NCBI GenBank assembly: GCA_014946745.1
Contig: JADCRD010000002.1
Coordinates: 248,001-312,000, forward strand
DNA length: 64,000 bases
Reading direction: 5' to 3'
DNA from: Lysobacterales bacterium
Lineage (GTDB): Bacteria; Pseudomonadota; Gammaproteobacteria; Xanthomonadales; Xanthomonadaceae
How positions within the stretch are numbered: the stretch's first letter is position 1; every line of letters starts with the position of its first letter. The position numbers and the translations under genes were made by a program. Shown here piece after piece: positions 9,121 through 16,809 of this stretch. A model generated the notes under the pieces. The model searched no databases and was not told where the DNA came from. It saw only the letters and a list, made by a program, of their open reading frames with translations.

Positions 9121-10707
9121 ATGCGCCTGTCTATCGCCCGCCCCCTCGTTCTCGTCCTGCTGCTGTCCTGCGCCCTGCCCTGTCTCACCTCGCAGGCCAA
9201 GGCGGCGGAGACGCTGGAACGCGGCAATGGGCCCGAGCCTTCCACCCTGGACGCCCACCGCTGCCAGGAGATCGCCTGCGCCAACGTGCTGCGCGATCTC
9301 TACGAGGGCCTGGTCGCGGAAGACGCGCACGGCGCCTTGATCCCCGGTCTGGCCCAAGCCTCGGCGCGCAGCGAGGACGGGCTCGAATGGACCTTCACCC
9401 TGCGCGAGGGCGCGCGCTGGAGCGACGGCCAGCCCATCGATGCAGCGCAGCTGGCGGCCAGCTTCCGCCGCGCCTTCGCCCCCACCACAGCGGCACCCTT
9501 GGCGCCTTTGCTGTATGCGATCGACCAGGCCGCCGAGGTGCAGGCGGGCCGCGCGCCGCCCAGCGCGCTCGGCGTCGAAGCCCTGGACGCGCGCACTCTG
9601 CGCATCCGCCTGCACGAACCGATCGACCTGCTGCCGCGTCTCACCCTGCCGATCGCGTTTCCGCTGCGGGTCGACGCCATCGAGACCCACGGTGCCGGCC
9701 ACACCCAGCCGGGCCGGCTGATCGGCAACGGCGCGTATCGTCTCGACGCCTGGCGGCCGCAGTCGATGATTACGCTGGCGCGCAATCCGCATTTCCACAC
9801 GCCTGCGGCCATCGAGCGCGTGCGCTTCCACGTCACCGAAGACGCCGCCAGCGAGCTCAAACGCTATGCCGCGGGCGATCTGCACATCACCGAGACGGTG
9901 CCGCCGGGCCGGCTGGATCGGCTACGCGCGCGTTTCGGCGACGAGCTGCGCATCAGCCCCTATCTCGGCGTGTTCTTTCTGGGCCTGAACAACGAACGCG
10001 CGCCGCTGGATTCCAGGCCACTGCGCGAGGCGCTGAACCTGAGCCTCGACCGCGAGCTGCTGGTGCGCGCTGTAACGGGCATGGGCGAAGCGCCGGCCTA
10101 TACCCTCGTGCCGCCGGGCGTGCGCGGGCACGCGTCGATCCCACCGGTGTGGGCGCAGTGGACGCCGGAACAGCGGCTGGAGCGCGCCCGTTCGGCCTAT
10201 GCCGAGGCCGGCTACTCGGCGGAGAACCCGGCGCGCCTCGTCCTGCGCTACAACACCTCGACCGTGCATCGGCGGGTGGCGCTGGCGGTGGCGGCGATGT
10301 GGCGCGAGCAGCTTGGCGTCATCACCGAGCTGCGCAACGAGGAGTGGAAGGTGTTCGTGGCGAATCGTCGGCAGCGCCGGGTGACCGAAGTCTTCCGCGG
10401 CGGCTGGATTGCCGACTACGACGATGCCGGCAGCTTCCTCGACCTGTTCGCCAGCGGCAGCCCGCTGAACTGGAGCGGCTATGCCGACGCCGACTATGCG
10501 CGCCTGCTGGGCGCAGCCGGCGCCGCCAGCGATCCAGACGTGCGCGCGAGCCTGCGCGCGCAGGCCGAAGCCCGACTGCTCGAAACCTTCCCGATCGTGC
10601 CACTGTACTTCTACACCTCGAAGCATCTGGTCAGCCCACGACTGCGCGGCTTCGAGCCGAACCCGCTGGACCGCCACCCCAGCCGCTTCCTGCGCTTCGC
10701 CGAATGA
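9121..10707 (+). CDS. oppA: Peptide ABC transporter substrate-binding protein (SBP_bac_5)
   Basis: 528 residues. A cleavable signal peptide is visible (LVLVLLLSCALPCL, cleavage near SQAKA/AE), so it acts in the periplasm. It carries the family sequence RGNGPEPSTLDAHRCQEIA, RDLYEGLV, WTFTLREGARWSDGQP and GNGAYRLDAW, typical of oligopeptide-binding OppA proteins. The start at 9121 was chosen for the signal peptide; the open frame runs upstream over the divergent ExoD gene. Its stop overlaps the permease start by ATGA, so the two are translationally coupled. Binding of an oligopeptide is the family role; specificity is not visible. Confidence 0.9.
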   Translation: MRLSIARPLVLVLLLSCALPCLTSQAKAAETLERGNGPEPSTLDAHRCQEIACANVLRDLYEGLVAEDAHGALIPGLAQASARSEDGLEWTFTLREGARWSDGQPIDAAQLAASFRRAFAPTTAAPLAPLLYAIDQAAEVQAGRAPPSALGVEALDARTLRIRLHEPIDLLPRLTLPIAFPLRVDAIETHGAGHTQPGRLIGNGAYRLDAWRPQSMITLARNPHFHTPAAIERVRFHVTEDAASELKRYAAGDLHITETVPPGRLDRLRARFGDELRISPYLGVFFLGLNNERAPLDSRPLREALNLSLDRELLVRAVTGMGEAPAYTLVPPGVRGHASIPPVWAQWTPEQRLERARSAYAEAGYSAENPARLVLRYNTSTVHRRVALAVAAMWREQLGVITELRNEEWKVFVANRRQRRVTEVFRGGWIADYDDAGSFLDLFASGSPLNWSGYADADYARLLGAAGAASDPDVRASLRAQAEARLLETFPIVPLYFYTSKHLVSPRLRGFEPNPLDRHPSRFLRFAE

Positions 10708-11618
10708 AGCTGCCGCGCCTCGCCTCACGCCTCCTGGAAGCCGCACTGACGCTGTGGCTTCTGCTCAGCCTGTGCTTCGTGCTGCTGCGGCTGGCGCCGG
10801 GCGGGCCCTTCGACGGCGAGCGCGCCGCACCGCCCGAAATCGAAGCCGCACTGGCCCAGGCCTATCGCCTCGATGCCCCGCTGTGGCAGCAGTACTTCGA
10901 ATGGTTCGGCGGCCTGCTGCGCGGCGATCTGGGCCCGAGCTTCACCTATCCCGACCAGCAGGTCAGCGACCTGATCCTGCAGGCCCTGCCGGTGACGCTG
11001 ATCACCGGCGGCCTCGCCCTGCTGCTGGCGCTGGTGCTGGCTCTGCCGCTGGGCTGGCTGGCGGCGCGGGCGCGCGGACGCTGGCCCGATCGCCTGCTGA
11101 TGGGCGTGTCGGGTCTCGGGCTGGCCCTGCCCAAGTACGTGGTCGCACCGCTGCTGGTGCTGGTGTTCGCCGTGCTCTTGAAGCTGCTGCCGGCCGGCGG
11201 CTGGGGACGCGCGGTCCAACTGGTGCTGCCGGTGCTGGCGCTCAGCCTGCCCAACCTCGCCTATGCGGCGCGGCTGGTGCGTGCGGGCCTGCTGGAGGCC
11301 TGGGAGTCGGACTGGTATCGCGCCGCGCAGGCCCGCGGGCTGTCCGCATCAAGCCTGCTGCTGCGGCATGCCGCGCCGGTGGCCCTGCTGCCGCTGCTGG
11401 CCTGGATTGCGCCGGCGGCGATCAACCTGCTGAGCGGCTCGGCGGTGGTCGAGCAGATCTTCGGCCTGCCGGGCCTGGGGCGCTACTTCGTGCAGGGCGC
11501 GCTCAACCGCGACTACACCCTGGTGCTGGGCGTGGTGGCGACGGTCGGCGTCGGCATCGTGCTGGTGAACGCGGTGATCGACGGCCTGCGCGCGCGCATC
11601 GAGCAGCGCGACGCATAG
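10704..11618 (+). CDS. oppB: Peptide ABC transporter permease
   Basis: 304 residues with six membrane segments, beginning LLEAALTLWLLLSLCFVLLRLAPGG as in OppB/DppB permeases. The cytoplasmic loop SDWYRAAQARGLSASSLLLRHA is the EAA motif that contacts the ATPase. It forms half of the membrane channel; an OppC partner and OppD/OppF ATPases would be expected but none follows: the gene ends in a hairpin repeat whose TAG is the stop codon, and the next gene is convergent. Partners must be encoded elsewhere or the operon has lost its 3' part. Confidence 0.9.
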   Translation: MKLPRLASRLLEAALTLWLLLSLCFVLLRLAPGGPFDGERAAPPEIEAALAQAYRLDAPLWQQYFEWFGGLLRGDLGPSFTYPDQQVSDLILQALPVTLITGGLALLLALVLALPLGWLAARARGRWPDRLLMGVSGLGLALPKYVVAPLLVLVFAVLLKLLPAGGWGRAVQLVLPVLALSLPNLAYAARLVRAGLLEAWESDWYRAAQARGLSASSLLLRHAAPVALLPLLAWIAPAAINLLSGSAVVEQIFGLPGLGRYFVQGALNRDYTLVLGVVATVGVGIVLVNAVIDGLRARIEQRDA

Positions 11619-11727
11619 GGTGGGCCCTGGCGCACCGCAGGCCCGCCCACACCGCAGACCTCGTGTGGCTGGGCCAGCGCACGTGTACACCCTTCAACGC
11701 CGCGGTGGGCCAGGGCCCACCCTATGG
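11614..11727. repeat. Inverted pair of hairpin repeats, family A (likely bidirectional terminator)
   Basis: Arm 1 (11614-11638, CATAGGGTGGGCCCTGGCGC and on) and arm 2 (11702-11727, which reads CCATAGGGTGGGCCCTGGCC on the minus strand) face each other across about 63 bases. Each arm is itself a hairpin, with GGTGGGCC paired to GGCCCACC in arm 2 and one mismatch in arm 1. Arm 1 contains the TAG stop of oppB. The pair separates oppB from the convergent phosphodiesterase gene, a place where a two-way terminator is useful. Confidence 0.85.
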
Positions 11728-11766
11728 CGCCGCGTTGATGCGGGGCGATGGAGGGCCGAGCCGGCC

Positions 11767-14700
11767 CTAGGCTTGAGCGGGCGGTTCGAGCGGCCAGCGC
11801 AGCAGGGCTTCTTCCTGCGGGCGCGCGAACAGATAGCCCTGGCCGGTGTCGCAGCCGAGCGCGCGCAGCACTGCGGCCTCCTCGTGGGTTTCGACGCCCT
11901 CGGCGACCGTGGCGAGGCTGAACTCTTCAGCCAGTGCAAGAATCGCCTTGACCACGCCCTGGCTGGTGACCGAGCGGCCCATGCCGCGCACGAAGCTCTG
12001 GTCGATCTTGAGCCGATCCGGACGCAGCCGCCCCAGATAGGCCAGGGAGGAGAAGCCCGTTCCGAAATCATCGATGGCGAGTTTCAGCCCGCGTGCGCGC
12101 AGGCGATCCAGGCGCAGCAGCACGGAATCCGCGTGCTCCATCAGCACCGACTCGGTGAGCTCCAGCTCCAGCGCCTCGGCGTGCAGGCCGCTGTCGGTCA
12201 GCGCCGCCTCGACGCTGGCTTCGAAGTCTTCGCGCTTGAACTGCAGGGTCGAAACGTTGACCGATACCGGCACCGCCGGCAGCCCGCGCTGGCGCAGGCG
12301 CATGGCGGCCGCACAAGCCTCGCGCAGAACGAACTCGCCGAGCGGCACGATCAAGCCCGTGCGCTCCGCCAGGGGGATGAATTCGGCCGGCGAGACTTGA
12401 CCACGTTCGGGGTGGCGCCAGCGCACCAGGGCTTCGTAGCCCACCAGCGCGCCACTGCGCAAATCGATCTGTGGCTGAAACACCAGGAAGAACTCCTGAC
12501 GGATGAGCCCATGCCGGAGCTGCGATTCGAGCGTCAGCGCCGCAAGGCCACGACTGGCCAGATCGGCGCGATAGGCCTGCACCGTGTTGCGACCGGCCCG
12601 CTGAGCCGCGCCAAGCGCGAGCTCGGCCGACTTGGCCAGAGCCTCGGCGCTGGCACCGTCCTCCGGCCCCATCGCGAGCCCGATGCTGACGCCGAGGCTC
12701 AGCTCGCCGGCGTCGACCTCGAAAGGCTCACTGAGCGCACGCTGCACGCGGACAGCCAGCGCCTGGGCCTGTTCGGCGCTGGCCGTGGGCACCGCCACCA
12801 GGAACTCATCGGCGCTGATCCGCGATATCCAGGCTTCGGGAGGCAGCTCGCGCGACATGCGTCCGGGCATGGCGCGCAGCAGCAGATCACCGGTGGCATA
12901 GCCCAGGGACTCGTTGATCTGACGAAAGCGATCGATGTCGACATGCAGCAGGGCAACGGCTGACTTGCCTGCCTGCAGCTCCGCCTCCAGCGCCTTGAGC
13001 AGACGCTCGCGCCGCGGCAGGCCGGTCAGCAGGTCGTGCGCGCCCAGGTACTCGATGCGCGACTCGAAGGCCTTGCGGTCTGAGGTCTCGACGAACTGGC
13101 CGATGTAGTGCATCGGCTGTCCGTGCGCGTCATCCACGCGGGTGATGGTCAACCACTGCGGATAGACGCTGCCGTCACGCCGGCGGTTCCACAGCTCGCC
13201 CTCCCAGCGCCCCTTCTCGGACAGATCGCGCCACATCGCGGCGTAGAACTCCGGCGTGTGGTGGCCCGAGGCCAGCAGATTGGGACGCTGTCCCAGCACC
13301 TCGCTGCGCGTGTAGCCGGTGATCGTCTCGAAGGTCCGGTTGACGTCGATGATGCGGGCTTCGGCATCGCAGATCAGAATGCCGAGCTGGCTGCTGGCAA
13401 AGACTTCACTGACCAGCCGCAGCGCCGATTCGGTGCGCTTGCGCGCGTCGATATCGATCAGCACCCCGGCCAGGGCGCGCGGCTCGCCAGCGGCATCGCG
13501 CTCGACCACGGTGCCGCGGCCGAGCAGCCACGCCCAGCCCTCGCCGCGACGCACCCGGAACTCCTCGTCCAGCAGCATCGGACAGGGCTCACCGGGACGC
13601 AGACGCTCCTGCAGTCGGCGCGCATCGTCAGGATGCAGCAGCGCCAGCAGCCGTTCGACAGGCTGCAGGGCATCGCTGACGCTGGATTCGCTGGCAGCGT
13701 CAAGCTCGGCCTGCGCTCCGGCGCAGAGCTCGGTGCCCAGCATGCGCGCGGCGCGCGCTGACAGGCGCAGCTGCGCGGGGCCCAGGTGCAGCTGCCAAGC
13801 GCCCAACTCGGCCGCTTCCATGGCCAGACGCTCGCGCCGCTCGGCGCTGCGGCGTGCCTGCTCGGCCTGCTGGCGGCCGATTAACAGGTGCAGATCGCGC
13901 GCCAACAGCTCCAGGGCAGAAAGCCATTCGCGCTCGCCTTCGCCCGGCGTGCGCCAGACCTCCAGCAGGCCGGGCATGTGCGGATCGTCCGCCGCCTGCA
14001 CGCGCAGATCGAAGCAGCAGTTCGGGGCACCGGAGGTGATCTGCAGCGGCGCTGGGATCTCTCCGGCCGCGCCCAGCGTCTTCGGCTCGGGGCCGGTCGA
14101 CAGCACGCGCGCGGCCGCGAAGCCTCCGCTGTCCACCAGCAGCGTGCACAGGGCCTGCAGGCGCTCGTCGAGCGGTCGGTCCTCGGCCAGCAGGCGCCCC
14201 CCGTGCAGAGTCAGACGCTGGACGCCTTCATGGCGATTGAGTCGTTCAAGCCCGGCATCGAGGGCGCGACCGATCATGCCCAGCTCATCGTCGCCATCGA
14301 CGCCGGAAACCTCCGGGCTGGCGCCGGCGTACAGCGAGTGCGCAGCGACCTGCAGACGGGCACTGCGCTCGAGCAGAAGCAGACGCAGCAACCACCAGAT
14401 CAGGACCGCTGCAATCACCAGGATCAAGGCTTCGCCCCGGAACAGTCGGCGCATGTCCCAGCGTGCCTGGGCCTCTTCCTGCGTCATGTCCATCAACACC
14501 ATGAGACGGCCGTAGGCGGGCGGCGCGCTGCGGGTCAGAACCGGCTCCACTCGCAGCGCGCGCGGCGGGGCTTCGATCAGTGCGGCGTCCTCTGGCGGAT
14601 ACCCCGCAAGGCGCTGCAGCAGGCTCAGCTCATCGGCGTTCAGGCGCGCCTTGATCGCGGGCAGGGCGCCTCCGATGTCGGCGCGACGCAGGCTTGCGAG

Positions 14701-15009
14701 CACCTCGCCACGATCGTCCAGCAGCCAGGCCTCGCGCACCGCCGGGTACAGCGCCAGCCGCGTGACCAAGGCCCGACGCCCCGCGATATCGCCCATCTCG
14801 GCATCGCTTTCGATGCGCCTGGCGGTCTGCCCGACCAGCTCGCCCAGGCTCAGCATGGCGCTTGTGCGAACCTGCTCCAGGGCCTGCATGCTGCGCAGCT
14901 GGAACTGCACGAGCAGCACCAGGGCAGACAGACACATGATGAAGACCGGCAGTGTCAGCCGAGCCGGCCAGCGGATCAGCACAGCGCGCAAGCCCTGCTC
15001 AATCCGCAC
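11767..15009 (-). CDS. Membrane c-di-GMP phosphodiesterase, PAS-GGDEF-EAL with degenerate GGDEF
   Basis: 1080 residues from GTG at 15009 (GAGGGA five bases before it; an in-frame TTG 42 bases upstream is less likely). TM helices at about 21-38 and 194-214 enclose a periplasmic sensor region. Then come a HAMP-like linker, a GAF-like stretch (about 270-390), two PAS domains (about 395-520 and 530-650), GGDEF (about 660-815) and EAL (about 830-1075). The GGDEF signature reads SADEF (732-736), so cyclase activity is unlikely. The EAL site is intact: EAL at 859, then ELTES, DDFGTGFSS, KIDQSF and VAEGVE. It should hydrolyse c-di-GMP to pGpG. It overlaps the preceding binding-protein gene by 11 bases, suggesting a shared sensory job. 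Confidence 0.88.
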   Translation of the reverse strand: MRIEQGLRAVLIRWPARLTLPVFIMCLSALVLLVQFQLRSMQALEQVRTSAMLSLGELVGQTARRIESDAEMGDIAGRRALVTRLALYPAVREAWLLDDRGEVLASLRRADIGGALPAIKARLNADELSLLQRLAGYPPEDAALIEAPPRALRVEPVLTRSAPPAYGRLMVLMDMTQEEAQARWDMRRLFRGEALILVIAAVLIWWLLRLLLLERSARLQVAAHSLYAGASPEVSGVDGDDELGMIGRALDAGLERLNRHEGVQRLTLHGGRLLAEDRPLDERLQALCTLLVDSGGFAAARVLSTGPEPKTLGAAGEIPAPLQITSGAPNCCFDLRVQAADDPHMPGLLEVWRTPGEGEREWLSALELLARDLHLLIGRQQAEQARRSAERRERLAMEAAELGAWQLHLGPAQLRLSARAARMLGTELCAGAQAELDAASESSVSDALQPVERLLALLHPDDARRLQERLRPGEPCPMLLDEEFRVRRGEGWAWLLGRGTVVERDAAGEPRALAGVLIDIDARKRTESALRLVSEVFASSQLGILICDAEARIIDVNRTFETITGYTRSEVLGQRPNLLASGHHTPEFYAAMWRDLSEKGRWEGELWNRRRDGSVYPQWLTITRVDDAHGQPMHYIGQFVETSDRKAFESRIEYLGAHDLLTGLPRRERLLKALEAELQAGKSAVALLHVDIDRFRQINESLGYATGDLLLRAMPGRMSRELPPEAWISRISADEFLVAVPTASAEQAQALAVRVQRALSEPFEVDAGELSLGVSIGLAMGPEDGASAEALAKSAELALGAAQRAGRNTVQAYRADLASRGLAALTLESQLRHGLIRQEFFLVFQPQIDLRSGALVGYEALVRWRHPERGQVSPAEFIPLAERTGLIVPLGEFVLREACAAAMRLRQRGLPAVPVSVNVSTLQFKREDFEASVEAALTDSGLHAEALELELTESVLMEHADSVLLRLDRLRARGLKLAIDDFGTGFSSLAYLGRLRPDRLKIDQSFVRGMGRSVTSQGVVKAILALAEEFSLATVAEGVETHEEAAVLRALGCDTGQGYLFARPQEEALLRWPLEPPAQA

Positions 15010-16042
15010 GGTCTTCCCTCGCAAGCTGCGCGGCCTGCGGCCGCGGATCAAGCAAAGCCAGGCTTGGCGAAGCGACCAGCTCTCTGCGAGCAGTGAGCAG
15101 CGAGGACAGCTCGGGCAGCACGCGCGCCAGCGCAGAATCGGGTGCCGTCAGCAGGACATGGCTGCGGCGGGCATCAAAGAACTCGATGCCCGCCAGTGCG
15201 GCCCGGTACTCCTGTTCGCTGAGCCCCGTGCCCGGCAGCAGCAGCCCCATCGGCAGGGCCGCAGGTGCACTGAATTCGGCGACGCCGCGCTGCCAGGCCG
15301 TCAGCAGCTCGGCCAGCGCGTCTGCGCGCCCTTCGATCACAGGCTCACGGGCGACCAGAACGTCGAACACCAGACCGCGGATTTCGCGCGTGCTGTGCAG
15401 CAGCGTGTGGCCTTGTGCCAGCAGACGACTCAGCACAGGCTCGTAGCAGACAACCGCGTCGGCATCGCCATCCTGCCAGCGCCGTTCAAGATGGACCGCA
15501 CGCACCTGCGCCACAGAGACGGCGTCGGGCCCAAGCCCAGATGCCCGCAGGCTGGCGGCAAGCATCAGCCCGCCCACGGCGCTGTCCTCGACCAGCACGG
15601 TGCGTCCCGAAAGGCCTCTGGCCGGATCCAAGCCGGCACGCAGCACGACGCCGTCGGCGCCCCGCGACTCCGACAGTACGGCGATCACCCGCAGATCCGG
15701 CATACGGCGCCACAGCCGAAGCGCTTCATCGAGCGTCACCGCAGCGGCGTCGAGTCGACCATCGCGCAGGGCGTTGAGGGTGTCGGTCGCTGAAGGCAGC
15801 TCGACCAGGCGCACGCGCGACGACAGCTGCCCCTGCTCACGCTGCAGGACCAGCGGGTCGTAGCCCAACCACGGCCCCATGGCCACGGCCAACGGGGGCG
15901 TCGGCGGCGGCACCAGGGCCACCGCCGCAAGCAGCGCCACCACGCCGAAGAAGAGCGCGCCGGCAAGCGCACGCGCGCGCTGGTAGCGCGGCGATCGAGA
16001 CGCGTAGGGGGCAGCGTCAGCAGACAAGGAGGAAGAATCCAC
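14999..16042 (-). CDS. Membrane-anchored periplasmic binding-like protein (NMT1/TauA-like fold)
   Basis: About 347 residues from a GTG at 16042; other possible starts (GTG 16129, TTG 16186) would lengthen a featureless N-terminus, so the start is uncertain. A single hydrophobic helix, ALFFGVVALLAAVALVPP, is followed by a domain resembling nitrate/sulfonate-type binding proteins: AMGPWLGYDPLVL, LRDGRLDAAAVTLDEAL, then DADAVVCYEPVLSRL. No permease or ATPase gene is near, so transport is unlikely. It overlaps the downstream phosphodiesterase gene by 11 bases and probably hands it a ligand signal in the periplasm; this is inference from gene order. It is divergent from the CheZ-like gene. Confidence 0.75.
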   Translation of the reverse strand: MDSSSLSADAAPYASRSPRYQRARALAGALFFGVVALLAAVALVPPPTPPLAVAMGPWLGYDPLVLQREQGQLSSRVRLVELPSATDTLNALRDGRLDAAAVTLDEALRLWRRMPDLRVIAVLSESRGADGVVLRAGLDPARGLSGRTVLVEDSAVGGLMLAASLRASGLGPDAVSVAQVRAVHLERRWQDGDADAVVCYEPVLSRLLAQGHTLLHSTREIRGLVFDVLVAREPVIEGRADALAELLTAWQRGVAEFSAPAALPMGLLLPGTGLSEQEYRAALAGIEFFDARRSHVLLTAPDSALARVLPELSSLLTARRELVASPSLALLDPRPQAAQLAREDRAD

Positions 16043-16212
16043 GTCGGGCAGCGCACGCTGCGCCCGAACGCCTGCAAACGATATGCCGCCGTGGGCTGTC
16101 GCCGCTGGCGACGCGGCGGTGACACTCACGCGGTATGGGACTTGCTTGCCCGGTCGGGACAACCGAGCGCAGGGCACCCGCAGCAACGGCGCCCATTCAC
16201 AGGAGTCCAGAC

Positions 16213-16782
16213 ATGAGCGACACCGCCGAGCCCCGAGGCACCCGCGTGCGGATCCCCGATCCGAATTGGGACAAGATGCGCGAGACGGTGCTCATGATGG
16301 AGCTCGCTGTCGGCCAGATCGAAGGCGCAATGCGCGACAGCGACAGCTCGGTGCAGGTCCTGACCGACACCTTCACGGTGATGGCGCGGCACATGGCGAC
16401 GATCGCGTCCGACGCCGCCAGCCTGCCCGACGAGGGCGAGCTGGGCGAGGTCAAGCGTCGGATGTCCGGCGCCGCCGCGCAGGTGACCGGCATGGTTCAC
16501 CAGTCGATCATCGCCTTCCAGTTCTACGACCGGCTGGTGCAGCGACTGAGCCACGTCAGCCACGGCCTGGAGTGGCTGGCTGAGGTCGTCAGCGATGAAC
16601 AGCGCGCGACAACGCCGGAGGAGTGGCTGTCGCTGCAGGAGAAGATCCGGGCCCGCTACTCGATGCCGGAAGAAGTGGAGATGTTCGAGGCGGTGCTGCT
16701 GCACGGAAAGTCCGTGCAGCAGGCCTTGGCCGAGTTCATGGAGAAGATGAAGAACAAGGGCGACGACATCGAGCTGTTCTGA
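16213..16782 (+). CDS. Small helical protein with CheZ-like D-x-x-x-Q motif
   Basis: 189 residues, no signal peptide or membrane segment, predicted all-helical by eye. The segment IIAFQFYDRLVQRLSHV contains Asp106 and Gln110 spaced as the catalytic Asp143 and Gln147 of CheZ (QDFQDLTGQ in E. coli), within a similarly hydrophobic helix. The C-terminus DDIELF is a short acidic-hydrophobic tail, as is the CheY-binding tail of CheZ (which ends DSLGF). CheZ dephosphorylates CheY-P; whether this protein acts on a receiver domain is inference. It lies between signalling genes but away from any chemotaxis genes. CAGGAG seven bases before the ATG fixes the start. Confidence 0.7.
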   Translation: MSDTAEPRGTRVRIPDPNWDKMRETVLMMELAVGQIEGAMRDSDSSVQVLTDTFTVMARHMATIASDAASLPDEGELGEVKRRMSGAAAQVTGMVHQSIIAFQFYDRLVQRLSHVSHGLEWLAEVVSDEQRATTPEEWLSLQEKIRARYSMPEEVEMFEAVLLHGKSVQQALAEFMEKMKNKGDDIELF

Positions 16783-16809
16783 GGGCCGCCGCGGCGCGCC
16801 GGGCGGGGC

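Noticed and set aside
8268-10703. N-terminal extension making a 1116-residue protein with OppB at its end
   Set aside because: The extension crosses oppA in another frame; the real OppB starts at the ATGA overlap at 10704.
15010-15051. Longer start (TTG 15051) for the phosphodiesterase
   Set aside because: TTG with no binding site inside the preceding gene; GTG 15009 has GAGGGA at the right distance.
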